Assembly: GCA_021806135.1 (NCBI GenBank)
Contig: JAJZYB010000008.1
Location: forward strand, 1-61,661
Reading direction: 5' to 3'
DNA from: Thermoplasmata archaeon
Lineage (GTDB): Archaea; Thermoplasmatota; Thermoplasmata; Lutacidiplasmatales; UBA184
Length of the DNA: 61,661 bases
Shown here: positions 25,069 through 33,596 of the stretch, one piece after another
Layout of the letters: the number at the start of each line of letters is the position of its first letter
Position numbering within the stretch: the first letter of the stretch is position 1
The notes under the pieces: generated by a model
Told to the model about the DNA's origin: nothing
What the model saw: only the letters and a program-made list of their open reading frames with translations
Databases searched by the model: none
Program-made: the position numbers and the translations under genes

Positions 25069-26052
25069 ATGCACCTGGAAACGTTCGAGCTCCACCAGCC
25101 CACCCACCTCGAGGATGCCCTCGCCGTGGCCTCCTCCCACCCCGGGGAGTTCGACTACCTGGCCGGGGGGACCGACCTCCTCCCCAACTACAAGATGCGG
25201 TTGAACCCCCGGGCGCACCTCATCGCCCTGGGAGGGATCCCGGAGCTCCACACCTTCGCCCCGGCCGACGGAACGTTCGGAGCGCTCGCCACGCTCCGGC
25301 AGCTCGAGACCGAGGAGGCGGTCGCCCGGGACTACCCGGGACTGGTCGAAGCCGCACGCCAGGTGGCCACCCCACTGGTCCGGGCCAGCGCTACCGTGGG
25401 CGGCAACCTCCTGGTGGAGACCCGGTGCTTCTTCTTCAACCAGTCGCCATCCTGGCGGGAGGCGTTGGGGTATTGCTTGAAGGCCGAAGGGGACCGTTGT
25501 CACGTGGTCCCCCAGAAGGAACGTTGCTACGCCACCTTCTCCGGTGACCTTGCCCCGAGCCTGGTGGTGTCCGGCGCCCAGGTGGACCTTCTCTCTCCCG
25601 AAGGTACCCGGACGCTCCCCCTGGAGGAGCTCTACGACGGACGGGGGGACGGGATCCACCGGACGACGCTCCTTCCCGGGGAGATCCTGGTCCGGGTCCG
25701 CCTTCCCCGGGAGGCCCGGGGACGGCCCTCCACCTATCGGAAGCTCCGGGTGCGCCCCGCCTTCGACTTCCCCGAGCTCGGGGTGGCGGCCTCCCTCGCC
25801 CTCGAGGGCCGACGGGTCCGGTCCCTGCGCCTGGCCGTCGGAGGTCTGGAGACGCGTCCCCGGTCCTTTGCCTCGCTCACCGACCCCCTGGAGGGGGAGA
25901 ACCTCACCGACGAACGCATCGCCGACCTCGCCCGGCGCGTCCAGGCGGCGGTCCGGCCCGTCCACAACACCTTCCTCGCCCCGGACTATCGCAAGCGGAT
26001 GACCGAGGTCTTCGTACGGAGAGCGCTGACGGACCTGAAGGAGGCCTCATGA
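25069..26052 (+). CDS. hcrB: Molybdenum hydroxylase FAD subunit with extra [4Fe-4S] insert (4-hydroxybenzoyl-CoA reductase beta-like)
   Basis: A 327-residue FAD-binding subunit. The FAD loop is LAGGTDLLPNYKM and the second is ATVGGNLLVETRC. A 40-residue insert carries four cysteines at 120, 136, 144 and 153, spacing 16, 8 and 9, in TRCFFFNQS, GYCLK, RCHVVPQ and RCYATFSGDLAP. Within the xanthine dehydrogenase family this insert and spacing are, to my knowledge, specific to 4-hydroxybenzoyl-CoA reductase, whose beta subunit holds a [4Fe-4S] cluster used to reach low potential. Ends in an ATGA overlap with the SerK-like gene. Confidence 0.87.
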   Translation: MHLETFELHQPTHLEDALAVASSHPGEFDYLAGGTDLLPNYKMRLNPRAHLIALGGIPELHTFAPADGTFGALATLRQLETEEAVARDYPGLVEAARQVATPLVRASATVGGNLLVETRCFFFNQSPSWREALGYCLKAEGDRCHVVPQKERCYATFSGDLAPSLVVSGAQVDLLSPEGTRTLPLEELYDGRGDGIHRTTLLPGEILVRVRLPREARGRPSTYRKLRVRPAFDFPELGVAASLALEGRRVRSLRLAVGGLETRPRSFASLTDPLEGENLTDERIADLARRVQAAVRPVHNTFLAPDYRKRMTEVFVRRALTDLKEAS

Positions 26053-26516
26053 CGCCCGGGACGGAGCCGTCCAGCGCCCGCTCCCCTCCTCAGCGCGCTC
26101 GTGAGTTCCGCTACCGCTTCGAACTGCTCCCGCTGGCGGCCCTGCGAGCCCATGAGGCCGTGGACCCGGAGAACCTTCTCCAGGTCTTGGGCAAGATCCG
26201 GCGCCAACACCTGGTCGACGAGCCGATCCTGGTGGCGGAGGCCGCTGGTGGGCTGTTCGTGGTCCTCAACGGGCACCACCGCTTTGCCGCCCTCCGGGAG
26301 CTGGGGGTGCAACGCGCGCCGGCCTGGGTGGTGGACTACGAGGGGGAGGCGGTGATCCTGGAACGCTGGCCCGGGGCCCGGGTACAGACCCCCCCCACCA
26401 AGGCGGAGGTGGTCGAACGGGCCCTCAGTGGCGACCTGTTCCCCCCGAAGACCACCCGTCACCGGCTGACCAGCCCACTCCCCACCCGGGTGACCCACCT
26501 GGCCGATCTCCGGTGA
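26049..26516 (+). CDS. Short ParB/sulfiredoxin-fold protein related to ADP-dependent serine kinase (SerK)
   Basis: A 155-residue ParB-like protein. From memory, its ordered blocks match the free-serine kinase SerK of Thermococcus: HE at 35-36, NGHHR at 74-78 (DGHHR in SerK), RAPAWVVDY, and the closing PTKAEVVERALSGDLFPPK and TTRH. SerK is about 240 residues; the missing part is the region between the DYF-like block and PTKxEV. The Asp of DGHHR is Asn here, so activity may differ. Function could be O-phosphoserine synthesis for cysteine; the 4-bp overlap with hcrB instead ties it to the molybdenum enzyme. Confidence 0.6.
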   Translation: MTPGTEPSSARSPPQRAREFRYRFELLPLAALRAHEAVDPENLLQVLGKIRRQHLVDEPILVAEAAGGLFVVLNGHHRFAALRELGVQRAPAWVVDYEGEAVILERWPGARVQTPPTKAEVVERALSGDLFPPKTTRHRLTSPLPTRVTHLADLR

Positions 26517-26522
26517 GGGGCC

Positions 26523-27386
26523 ATGCCGCAGACGGTTCCCCCGACCCCCGGAAGCCGCGACCCTGCACCGACGCTTCCGGTTCCGTCCTTCGCCGTGGCC
26601 CTTACGGTCAAGAACATGCGTGGGTTCTTGCCCGACTGCCTGGCCTCCCTCCTCCCCCAGCTCGGGAGTGCGGGAGAGCTCGTCGTGGTGGATGCCTGCT
26701 CCAGTGACGGAACGACGGAGTACCTCCGGGACCTCCAGGAGCACAGGAAGCTCCGGCTGATCGTCACCCCCTGCACCACGGGGCGGGGAAGGCACCTGGC
26801 CATCCTGGCCACGGAGGCCCCCGTCCTGGTGACCCAGGTGGACGCGGACCTCAAATTGGCCCCCGGGGTACTTTCCCGCGCCCTGCTGGAGCTTTCCCGC
26901 CACCCCCGGTGGGGGGTCCTCGTGGTGGTCGGGCGGCAGGACCGCAACCCGGACTCCACGAAGCTCTACGTCTGGCGCCGGGAGACGTACCTGGCCTCAG
27001 GAGGATACCCGGACCGGACGATCGGGGAGGACCTCGAGGTGCTTCGAAGGCCGTTGCGGGAGGGGAGGGTGGGACACCTGGAACTTCCCGCTGTGGGGCA
27101 GGACCTCCGTGAAGGTTCACGTTCTCCCTCCGCGCTCGCCTCTCCTTGGGAAAAGGGCCCAGGGTTGTACCGGGTCGCCCTGAGGCGGCTTCGGGGCGGC
27201 TGGGACCTCCGCTCCTACCTGAGGTACCTCTGGGTGGTCCGGCGCAGCCTGGTGCGCTTTCTGGCAGGGACCGGCCTCACGCTGGGCGCGGCCCTCACCC
27301 TCCGCTTCCGCCGGGAGGCTCCCCCGGGGGGGTCGAGAACGGCAGCGGAAGCCTCCCCCGGGCAAAGTCCTCCACCACCTGGATGA
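26523..27386 (+). CDS. Family 2 glycosyltransferase-like protein
   Basis: A 287-residue GT-A fold protein. VALTVKNMRGFLPDCLASLL, VVVDACSSDGTTEYL and the DxD-like QVDADLKL mark nucleotide-sugar binding; GGYPDRTIGEDLEVLRR is the acceptor ED motif. The C-terminal 60 residues include one possible membrane or amphipathic helix (LVRFLAGTGLTLGAAL) and a Pro/Gly-rich tail. It is 6 bp after the SerK-like gene. The tail overlaps the converging purN gene by 92 bp. Confidence 0.8.
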   Translation: MPQTVPPTPGSRDPAPTLPVPSFAVALTVKNMRGFLPDCLASLLPQLGSAGELVVVDACSSDGTTEYLRDLQEHRKLRLIVTPCTTGRGRHLAILATEAPVLVTQVDADLKLAPGVLSRALLELSRHPRWGVLVVVGRQDRNPDSTKLYVWRRETYLASGGYPDRTIGEDLEVLRRPLREGRVGHLELPAVGQDLREGSRSPSALASPWEKGPGLYRVALRRLRGGWDLRSYLRYLWVVRRSLVRFLAGTGLTLGAALTLRFRREAPPGGSRTAAEASPGQSPPPPG

Positions 27387-27990
27387 GCAGTCGGTGCTCG
27401 ACCGGGCGCAGCCGCGCGGCCAGGGATGCAGGATCATCCCCCGTGAGCACGGGGATCCGGGCCTGGGCGATGACCGGGCCGGCATCCAGGGACTCCGTGA
27501 CTAGGTGAACCGTGGCCCCGGTTTCCCGTTCCCCGGCCCGGAGGACCGCCTCATGGACGTGGGAGCCGTACATCCCCGCGCCCCCGTAGCGGGGCAGAAG
27601 CGCCGGATGGGTGTTGAGGATGCGCCCGGAGAACTCCCGGAGCACGGGCCCCCGAAAGACCTTGAGGAAGCCCGCCAGCACCAGGAGCTGGACCCCCCGT
27701 TCCCTCAGGGCGGCGGCCCAGGCCGACTCCGCCGGGAGGCCCTCGGGATCGGGTGGGTCATTGAGCCGGGGTAGCAGAGGCAGGACGATGGTCGGGATCC
27801 CCAGGGAACGGGCCCTTTCGAGCGCGACCGCCCCGGGCCGGTCGGAGGCCACCAGGACCACCTGGAAAGGGGCCTCGTGGGCCTGGGAGCGTTCCGCCAG
27901 GGCGGTCATCGTGGTCCCTTCACCGGAGACCAGGACCGCCACTCGGAGCCGGGAGGACCCCTCTGCCCGTTCCCGCCCCGTCTCGGTCAA
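27295..27990 (-). CDS. purN: Phosphoribosylglycinamide formyltransferase
   Basis: Third step of purine synthesis: transfers formyl from 10-formyl-THF to GAR. VAVLVSGEGT opens the fold; the active-site triad is in ILNTHPALLPRYGG (Asn, His) and SLDAGPVIAQ (Asp). The TTG at 27990 overlaps the tldE stop (TTGA) and is preferred; a GTG 15 codons later would start directly at VAVLVSG. Length is 231 residues. The last 25 residues are Pro/Gly-rich and lie in the overlap with the opposing glycosyltransferase gene. Confidence 0.88.
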   Translation of the reverse strand: MTETGRERAEGSSRLRVAVLVSGEGTTMTALAERSQAHEAPFQVVLVASDRPGAVALERARSLGIPTIVLPLLPRLNDPPDPEGLPAESAWAAALRERGVQLLVLAGFLKVFRGPVLREFSGRILNTHPALLPRYGGAGMYGSHVHEAVLRAGERETGATVHLVTESLDAGPVIAQARIPVLTGDDPASLAARLRPVEHRLLIQVVEDFARGRLPLPFSTPPGEPPGGSGG

Positions 27991-29429
27991 AAGCTGGTCC
28001 CGCTGGTGAAGTGGAAATCCCCGGAGACCAGCGGAGAGAGCCGCTGGCTGATGAGACCCCGTTCGTCGGCAAAGGCCCGGCTCTCTTTCCCCACCGCTTC
28101 CACCTGGGACAAGGTCCCCAGCACGCTCTGGGTGAACCGAAGATTCCTCATGGGGTATGCGATGCACCCGTCCTCCACCCAGTACGTCCCGTCCCGGGTC
28201 ATCCCGGTGAGCTCCGTTCGACCGGGGTGCACGGTCCGGACGTACCAGAACCGCGTCACGAGGATCCCCCGGTGCAGGAGGGCTAGAAGCCCACGGTGGT
28301 CGGCCGTTCCGGGGCGAAGGGAAAGGTGGGTGGGGATCGGCCCGCCGGGCATTTCCGGGGGAAGCGCGTTCCCCGTGGTCCGGGTGGAGGCCCTGGCCGC
28401 CGAGGCTCGGTCCTGGCACGGGTCTCCGAAGACCCCGTCCCGGAGCAAGACCCGGCTCCGCCGGGAGGTTCCTTCGTAGTCGAGGGCTTCCGGAACTCCC
28501 TCGGGGGAGAGCGGGTCCTCCTTCAATGCGAGCACGGGAGGGAGGGTGGGGATCCGGGAACGCTGGCAGAGGAAGCTCCACCCCTCGGCCACGGCCTGGG
28601 CTCCCAGGCTCGAGAGGAACAGGTGGCCCAAAAGATCGCTCACCGCGGCGGGGGCTAGCAGCACGCGATAGCGGCCGGGAGGCACGGCGCGAGGGGGCTC
28701 CCGGGGAGTGGTGGCGAGAGCCTCCTGCGCGAGGTCGGTCCAGGGGACCGAAGCCGGGTCCCAGCTCGCCCGTTCCGCCCAGCCCGAGGCTGGAGGCTCC
28801 CGGGAGAGGTCCTCGCAGAGGAGGGAGGCCTGCGCCAGGCTCCGGCGGGATCCCCGGCGCAGGCCCGAACTGTTCGCCACCGCCAGCACCTCATATCCCT
28901 GGTGATAAGCTCCCGAGACCCGGGCTCCCGGGAGCGCGTTGGTGAGGGCATCGATGGCCCCGACGAGGTCCTGGGCCGCGCGGGTCCCGTCGTTGAGAAC
29001 CCCCGGTGCGAAGGGGACTGAGGGGACGGGGGTGCCGGGGTCCTTGGGGAAGGCGAAGGGGACCGGGCTTCGCGGGGCGCACCGGGCCAGGGAGCGGGCC
29101 TCCTGGACCAGGGCGGCAAGACCGTTGCCGGAGAGGTCGGAGGTGGCCGACACCCCGACGCGTCCTCCCTCCTCGATCACCCGGAGCGAAACGGCTTCCG
29201 TCCATTCCAGGTGCGGCTGATAGAGATGGGAGTTGGCGGCACGTAGGGTCAGCCAGCGGCTGCCGTAGTAGCGGGCATCGCCGGGCAGGGGAAGGATCGC
29301 CAGGAGGCGATCCAGGCACGCCAGGCCCTGCCGGACGGTGGGGGCCTCCGGTCCCTTGTCCCGCCGGGAGGCTCCGACGAGGGTGGGGGAGGAACGCGCC
29401 TTCCGTGCACGCACGCTCGTGACCTTCAA
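27987..29429 (-). CDS. tldE: TldE/PmbA-family subunit of the TldD-TldE metalloprotease
   Basis: A 480-residue non-catalytic partner of TldD. The N-terminal domain shows VSLRVIEEGGRVGVSATSDL, the C-terminal half has the beta-barrel fold, ending in VLGTLSQVEAVGKES and SPLVSGDFHFTSGTSF. It lacks the HExxxH zinc motif, as TldE does. Together the pair unfold and cleave peptides. The TTG start at 29429 overlaps the tldD stop (TTGA) and is in phase with the conserved domain. Confidence 0.87.
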   Translation of the reverse strand: MKVTSVRARKARSSPTLVGASRRDKGPEAPTVRQGLACLDRLLAILPLPGDARYYGSRWLTLRAANSHLYQPHLEWTEAVSLRVIEEGGRVGVSATSDLSGNGLAALVQEARSLARCAPRSPVPFAFPKDPGTPVPSVPFAPGVLNDGTRAAQDLVGAIDALTNALPGARVSGAYHQGYEVLAVANSSGLRRGSRRSLAQASLLCEDLSREPPASGWAERASWDPASVPWTDLAQEALATTPREPPRAVPPGRYRVLLAPAAVSDLLGHLFLSSLGAQAVAEGWSFLCQRSRIPTLPPVLALKEDPLSPEGVPEALDYEGTSRRSRVLLRDGVFGDPCQDRASAARASTRTTGNALPPEMPGGPIPTHLSLRPGTADHRGLLALLHRGILVTRFWYVRTVHPGRTELTGMTRDGTYWVEDGCIAYPMRNLRFTQSVLGTLSQVEAVGKESRAFADERGLISQRLSPLVSGDFHFTSGTSF

Positions 29430-30880
29430 CTCCCGCCCCCCACCTGGACCTGGCGGAAGAGGGCCCAGGGCGCCCCATGACCGACTCGACCCACCTGCCC
29501 TGGCTGCCCCTTCCCGCAGTTCGGGATGCCCCAGAGGTGCCAGCTCGAGGCGTCCGCCCTCGCCTCCAGACTTCCCCAGAACTCCGGGGTGATGCCCGAG
29601 TACAGCGGGTTCCGTACGTATCCTCTGAGTTCTCCCTGTCGGATCAACCGGCCCACCTCCGTGCCGAACTGGAAGTTCAGGCGCTTGTCGTCGATGGACC
29701 AGGAGCGGTTCGTTTCCAGGTAGATCCCCTGGCAAACCTCGGAAAGCAGGTCCGGAACGCTCCGGGAGCCTGGCGGAAGGTTCACGTTGGTCATCCGGAC
29801 CAGAGGGGTCCTCGCCCATCCGTCGGCTCGGGCAGTCCCTCCGCTCCGGGAGAGGCCCAGTTCCCCCGCGCTGCTGCGGGAACTGAGGAAACTCACCAAT
29901 CGCCCCTCTTTCACCAGGGGATACCGTTGGCCCGGGACCCCTTCATCGTCCCAGGGGAAGGTCCCCAGTCCTCCCGGGATGGTGGCATCCGCCTCGATGG
30001 TCATCTGCTCCGATCCGTAGCGGAGGGAGCCCTGGTCCCTGGGGTAAAGGAAGCTCGTCCCGGCGTAACCCGCCTCATACCCCAGGACCCGGTCGAGCTC
30101 GGTGGCATGGCCGACGCTCTCGTGGATCTGCAGGGCCAGTTGATCGCTGGACAGCACAAGGTCCATCCGGCCCCGGGGGCAGGAGGGCGCGGTGAGAAGA
30201 CGTTCCGCGAGGTGACCGCACTCCGCTGCGTGGGAGACCAGGTCAAGCCCGGAGACGAACTCGAACCCTCCCTGGGCGTAGTCTCCTCCGAAGCTGGTCG
30301 GATACGAGCGCCGCTGGACCTCGCCCTCCCCGATCGCGGTGGCCTCGATGCCAGCGCCCACCTGCAGGATGGTGCTCTGGTAGCTCGCCCCATCGCTGCT
30401 GGCGTACCACTTCCGGTCCAAGAACGCGGAAAGGGAGGCCCGCCCGCTCTTGACCCGGGGACCGGTGTGGACGGCCCGTTCCGCCTCCCTGAGGAGGTTC
30501 AGCTTGCGTTCGATCGGGACGGTGAACGGGTCCTCCCGGACGGGGGTGGCGTACCGTCCGTTCCGGGGCCCCCGGGTTTCCTCCACCCAGGGCGCCGGAG
30601 AGGAGCGTGTCCCCTCCGCGAGCCGGGCGAGACGTTCCGCTCTGTGCGCGCAGGATCGGATGGCCCCGCGGGTGAGTTGGGAGGTGGCGGCGAATCCCCA
30701 GCCCCGCGGGCGGAGGACCCGGATCCCGATACCCCGGTCCTCCTGGTGGGCGAGGGTTTCCGCCTGGCCATTGCGGACCACGAGCGTTTCGCTCACCCGA
30801 GGCAAGAGAAGGCGGGCGTCGACGAACCGGACCCCCGGGCGGCGGGCCGAGTCCACGGCGAGGCCCACCAAGTCCTCCAA
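29426..30880 (-). CDS. tldD: TldD-family zinc metalloprotease subunit
   Basis: A 484-residue catalytic subunit. The zinc helix is HESVGHATELD (HExxxH), and the conserved block NCGKGQPGQ near the C-terminus completes the site, as in TldD. The N-terminal region VVRNGQAETLAHQEDRGIGI is also typical. The start is TTG at 30880, 36 bp after tfb. It is coupled to tldE by a TTGA overlap. Confidence 0.9.
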   Translation of the reverse strand: MEDLVGLAVDSARRPGVRFVDARLLLPRVSETLVVRNGQAETLAHQEDRGIGIRVLRPRGWGFAATSQLTRGAIRSCAHRAERLARLAEGTRSSPAPWVEETRGPRNGRYATPVREDPFTVPIERKLNLLREAERAVHTGPRVKSGRASLSAFLDRKWYASSDGASYQSTILQVGAGIEATAIGEGEVQRRSYPTSFGGDYAQGGFEFVSGLDLVSHAAECGHLAERLLTAPSCPRGRMDLVLSSDQLALQIHESVGHATELDRVLGYEAGYAGTSFLYPRDQGSLRYGSEQMTIEADATIPGGLGTFPWDDEGVPGQRYPLVKEGRLVSFLSSRSSAGELGLSRSGGTARADGWARTPLVRMTNVNLPPGSRSVPDLLSEVCQGIYLETNRSWSIDDKRLNFQFGTEVGRLIRQGELRGYVRNPLYSGITPEFWGSLEARADASSWHLWGIPNCGKGQPGQVGRVGHGAPWALFRQVQVGGGS

Positions 30881-30916
30881 GAGGCTTCCTTCCCCCCCGG
30901 GGCCCCCCGGAGACGC

Positions 30917-31873
30917 TTAGAGGGTCACGCGAAGGTTGAGCTTTTCGGTCAGTTCCTTGTATCGGTTACGGATGGTGACCTCGGTGACCCCGGCCACCTC
31001 GGCCACTTCTCGCTGGGTCCGCCGTTCTCCGCACTGCAGGCTCGCGATGTAGATGGCGGCCGCCGAGACCCCGGTGGGGCCCCGGCCGCTGGTGAGTTCC
31101 CTTTCCGTCGCGAGCTTGAGGATCTCGTTGGCCTTTCCCTGGACCTCGCCCTTGAGCCGCAACTCGGAGCAGAAACGCTGGACGTAGTCCTGGGGCCGGG
31201 TGGGGAGGAGGCGGAGCTTGAGCTCCCGGGTCATGAAGCGGTAGGTCCGTCCGATCTCCTTGCGTCCGATGTGGCTCCGCGAAGCGATCTCGTCCAGGGT
31301 GCGGGGTACGTTGCACTGGCGGCAGCTCCCGTAGAGGCTCGCCGCCACCACGCCCTCGATCGACCGTCCCCGGATCAGGTTGTGGGTGACGGCCTTGCGG
31401 TAGATCATCGCCGCCGTCTCGCGGACGTTCCTGGGAAGGGTCATGGCGCTGGCGATCCGGTCCAGCTCGGCCAGGGCGAGGGCCAGGTTCCGCTCCGTGG
31501 CGTTGGAGACCCGGATGCGGCGCTGCCACTTTCGGAGACGGTAGAGCTGGGCCCGGTTCCGGGTCGGGATGGACTTTCCGTAGGGGTCCTTGTTCTTCCA
31601 CCCGATCTCGGTGGAGAGGCCCTTGTCGTGGATGGTGAGGGTGCTGGGGGCACCGGCCCGGGCGCGCTTCTCCCCCTGTTCCGCGTCGAAGGCCCGCCAA
31701 TCCGGTCCCTGGTCGATCATGCCCTCCTCCAGGACCAGGCCGCATTCATCGCAGACGAGCTCTCCGCGCTCGTAGTCCCGGGTGAGGTGATTGGAGCCGC
31801 AGACCGAGCACCGGGTGGGGATCGCGCTCTCGGAAGGCGGATCGCCCGCCGGGGGAGTGGCTTCAGCGGTCAT
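30917..31873 (-). CDS. tfb: Transcription initiation factor B (TFB)
   Basis: Archaeal TFIIB that recruits RNA polymerase to TBP-bound promoters. The 318-residue chain has an N-terminal zinc ribbon (Cys22, 25, 41, 44), the B-finger/linker block around [13 protein letters not shown], and two cyclin repeats ([19 protein letters not shown] and [19 protein letters not shown]). The C-terminal helix-turn-helix ([16 protein letters not shown]) reads the BRE. ATG start; the stop of gar1 overlaps it by 11 bp, so the two are likely co-transcribed. Confidence 0.95.
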   Translation of the reverse strand: MTAEATPPAGDPPSESAIPTRCSVCGSNHLTRDYERGELVCDECGLVLEEGMIDQGPDWRAFDAEQGEKRARAGAPSTLTIHDKGLSTEIGWKNKDPYGKSIPTRNRAQLYRLRKWQRRIRVSNATERNLALALAELDRIASAMTLPRNVRETAAMIYRKAVTHNLIRGRSIEGVVAASLYGSCRQCNVPRTLDEIASRSHIGRKEIGRTYRFMTRELKLRLLPTRPQDYVQRFCSELRLKGEVQGKANEILKLATERELTSGRGPTGVSAAAIYIASLQCGERRTQREVAEVAGVTEVTIRNRYKELTEKLNLRVTL

Positions 31874-32159
31874 GGGAACGGACCTCCGGCCAGAGACGCT
31901 GTCCGACCAGGGCGGCCCCCCGGGCGGTCGGCAGAGGTCCCTTCGGTTCCACGACCGCGTAGGGGCGGCTCACGGGCCCGAAGATGCGCATGACCCTTCC
32001 GCGGAAGGATCCGTCCTCGCTGGCGAGGGAGATACCCTCGGAGGGGGGGTGGTCCGATCGCAGCAATGGGAAACCCCGGGATGACAACCCTACGATGGTC
32101 CCGGCGGGTTGGCCATGGAGGGACCGCGGGGCCCTGGGGAGGCACTCCTCGGAACTCAA
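31863..32159 (-). CDS. gar1: H/ACA RNP component Gar1
   Basis: Small beta-barrel subunit of the pseudouridylation RNP. Recognised by [21 protein letters not shown], the core Gar1 motif. Up to 98 residues if TTG at 32159 is used. A strong TATA (TTTATATC, about 32163-32170) is too near this start, so either an upstream TATA-like TTTATC near 32189 serves it or the real start is further in, before the conserved IVGLSSRGF. The start is therefore uncertain; the rest is clear. It overlaps the tfb start, the usual archaeal gar1-tfb pairing. Confidence 0.85.
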   Translation of the reverse strand: MSSEECLPRAPRSLHGQPAGTIVGLSSRGFPLLRSDHPPSEGISLASEDGSFRGRVMRIFGPVSRPYAVVEPKGPLPTARGAALVGQRLWPEVRSHDR

Positions 32160-32195
32160 GGGATATAAATTATCGCCAAAACGCAGATAAAGGTT

Positions 32196-33557
32196 TCAGC
32201 CTGGCTCGGCCCCATCCGATTCCCCCAAGGACCTGCGCAGGCGCCGGAGCGTCACTTCGGCCCCTTCGAGTTCTCCCTGCCGCAGTTGTCGGGTGGCGGA
32301 CATGAGCAGGACGGCGGCCTCCCGGACATCGCCGCCCTCATTCTGGCGTCCCTTCAGATGGCCCGCGAGTTCCCGGGCCTCCGCCAGGATCTCCGGAAGC
32401 GGGCGGGTGCCCGGCCCGGGCGGTTCCACCGACGCCCCGGAGGAGGAGGGACCCGGCGGTGTTCCGATGAGGTCCGATGGCAGAGCTTCCGGGAGGGCGG
32501 CCTCCTCGTTCCCCGGAGGTTGAGGGACCGGCTCCGCGCTCGGGGGGAACAGGAGGCCGGGGTATTCCCGACGTAGCTGGAAAAGTTCCTCGGAAGCCTC
32601 CTTGAATCGCCCGGCGCGGGCGTGCCGCTGGAGCGAGCCGACCCGACGCTCCGCCCGGGCCCGTCCCCCGGGAGGGAACGCATAGCGGTCCAGCGCTTCG
32701 GTGGCGGAGAGGGCCCGGTCCAGCAGGTTCTGTCGGACCTGTTCATGGACCAGGATCAAGGTGGCGGCCGCTTGGGATCCGGCTTCCCGGAGATCCTCCG
32801 CGCTCAGGGTCTCGTCCGCCAGGGAGCCCCGTACCCGGAGCAGGCGCGCGTCGATGATGGCAAGGTCGAGCCCCAGCCGGTGCCCGACGTCCCGGAAGGC
32901 GTCGATCCTCAGAAGGGTCTCCTTCAGGTGCTTCCAGTCCCGCTCCAGTTCGTTGAGTTCGTCTTCCGCGACCTTGAGGGCGCTGACCGCTTCGAACTTC
33001 GCTCCCTCCCGGAAGGCGGTCCGGGCCCGGGATAATTCTCGCGCCACATCCGCCGCCACGCCATCTTCCCGGAGCCGTCCCTCCCGCTCCTCGAGGTTCG
33101 AGGCGGCCTCATCGAACCGGTGAGCCAGGGCCGGTTCCAGCGCTTCCAGGGCCGAGTGCAGAGTCTTGCGGGATTCCTCGAGTTTGCCCCGGGCCGCGCT
33201 CATCGCGGCCGTGGCGAGCGCCTCCGCGGTCCCCGTGGGGTCGAGTTCCAGGCTCTGGGCGACCCGGAGGTTCCCCTGGAGGCTGAGCGCCAGGTCCTCC
33301 ACCTCGTTCGCCAGGGCACCGTCCGCTTCGGGGACCGGCTCCTCCGGAGGCCTCGAGGAGGAGTCGTAGCCGCCGGGTGGGGGGAAGGCGCTGGTGGAGA
33401 TCTCCTTTCGTTCCGACTCATCTTCCGCCTCCAAGGCGCGTCGGGCCTCGGGTAGCAACGCGGCCGGAAACCCACAGTGTGGGCACCGTATACCGCTAGG
33501 GTCGAGGTCACCGTCGCAGATGGGGCAATGCTGCTCCAACTCCTGAGCGGTCACCAT
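32196..33557 (-). CDS. Zinc-ribbon protein with long helical/coiled-coil region, unknown function
   Basis: A 453-residue soluble protein. The N-terminal zinc ribbon has cysteines 11, 14, 25 and 28 (CPIC and CPHC). The remainder is rich in Ala, Glu, Arg and Leu and predicted helical, with repeats such as ARGKLEESRKTL and DELNELERDWKHLKETL, broken by a Pro/Gly/Ser linker around 360-395. No enzymatic motif is seen. Such zinc-ribbon plus coiled-coil proteins occur in Thermoplasmatota without known function. ATG start; it lies 39 bp after the SAMP-like gene. Confidence 0.72.
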   Translation of the reverse strand: MVTAQELEQHCPICDGDLDPSGIRCPHCGFPAALLPEARRALEAEDESERKEISTSAFPPPGGYDSSSRPPEEPVPEADGALANEVEDLALSLQGNLRVAQSLELDPTGTAEALATAAMSAARGKLEESRKTLHSALEALEPALAHRFDEAASNLEEREGRLREDGVAADVARELSRARTAFREGAKFEAVSALKVAEDELNELERDWKHLKETLLRIDAFRDVGHRLGLDLAIIDARLLRVRGSLADETLSAEDLREAGSQAAATLILVHEQVRQNLLDRALSATEALDRYAFPPGGRARAERRVGSLQRHARAGRFKEASEELFQLRREYPGLLFPPSAEPVPQPPGNEEAALPEALPSDLIGTPPGPSSSGASVEPPGPGTRPLPEILAEARELAGHLKGRQNEGGDVREAAVLLMSATRQLRQGELEGAEVTLRRLRRSLGESDGAEPG

Positions 33558-33596
33558 AGAGACTCAAGCACCTTCGTATGTCTTAGCCTTTGGGCT

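Noticed and set aside
21880-25965. 1361-residue minus-strand open frame opposite the hcr operon
   Set aside because: Shadow frame caused by high GC; the composition is His/Gly/Arg-rich and the plus strand encodes clear enzymes.
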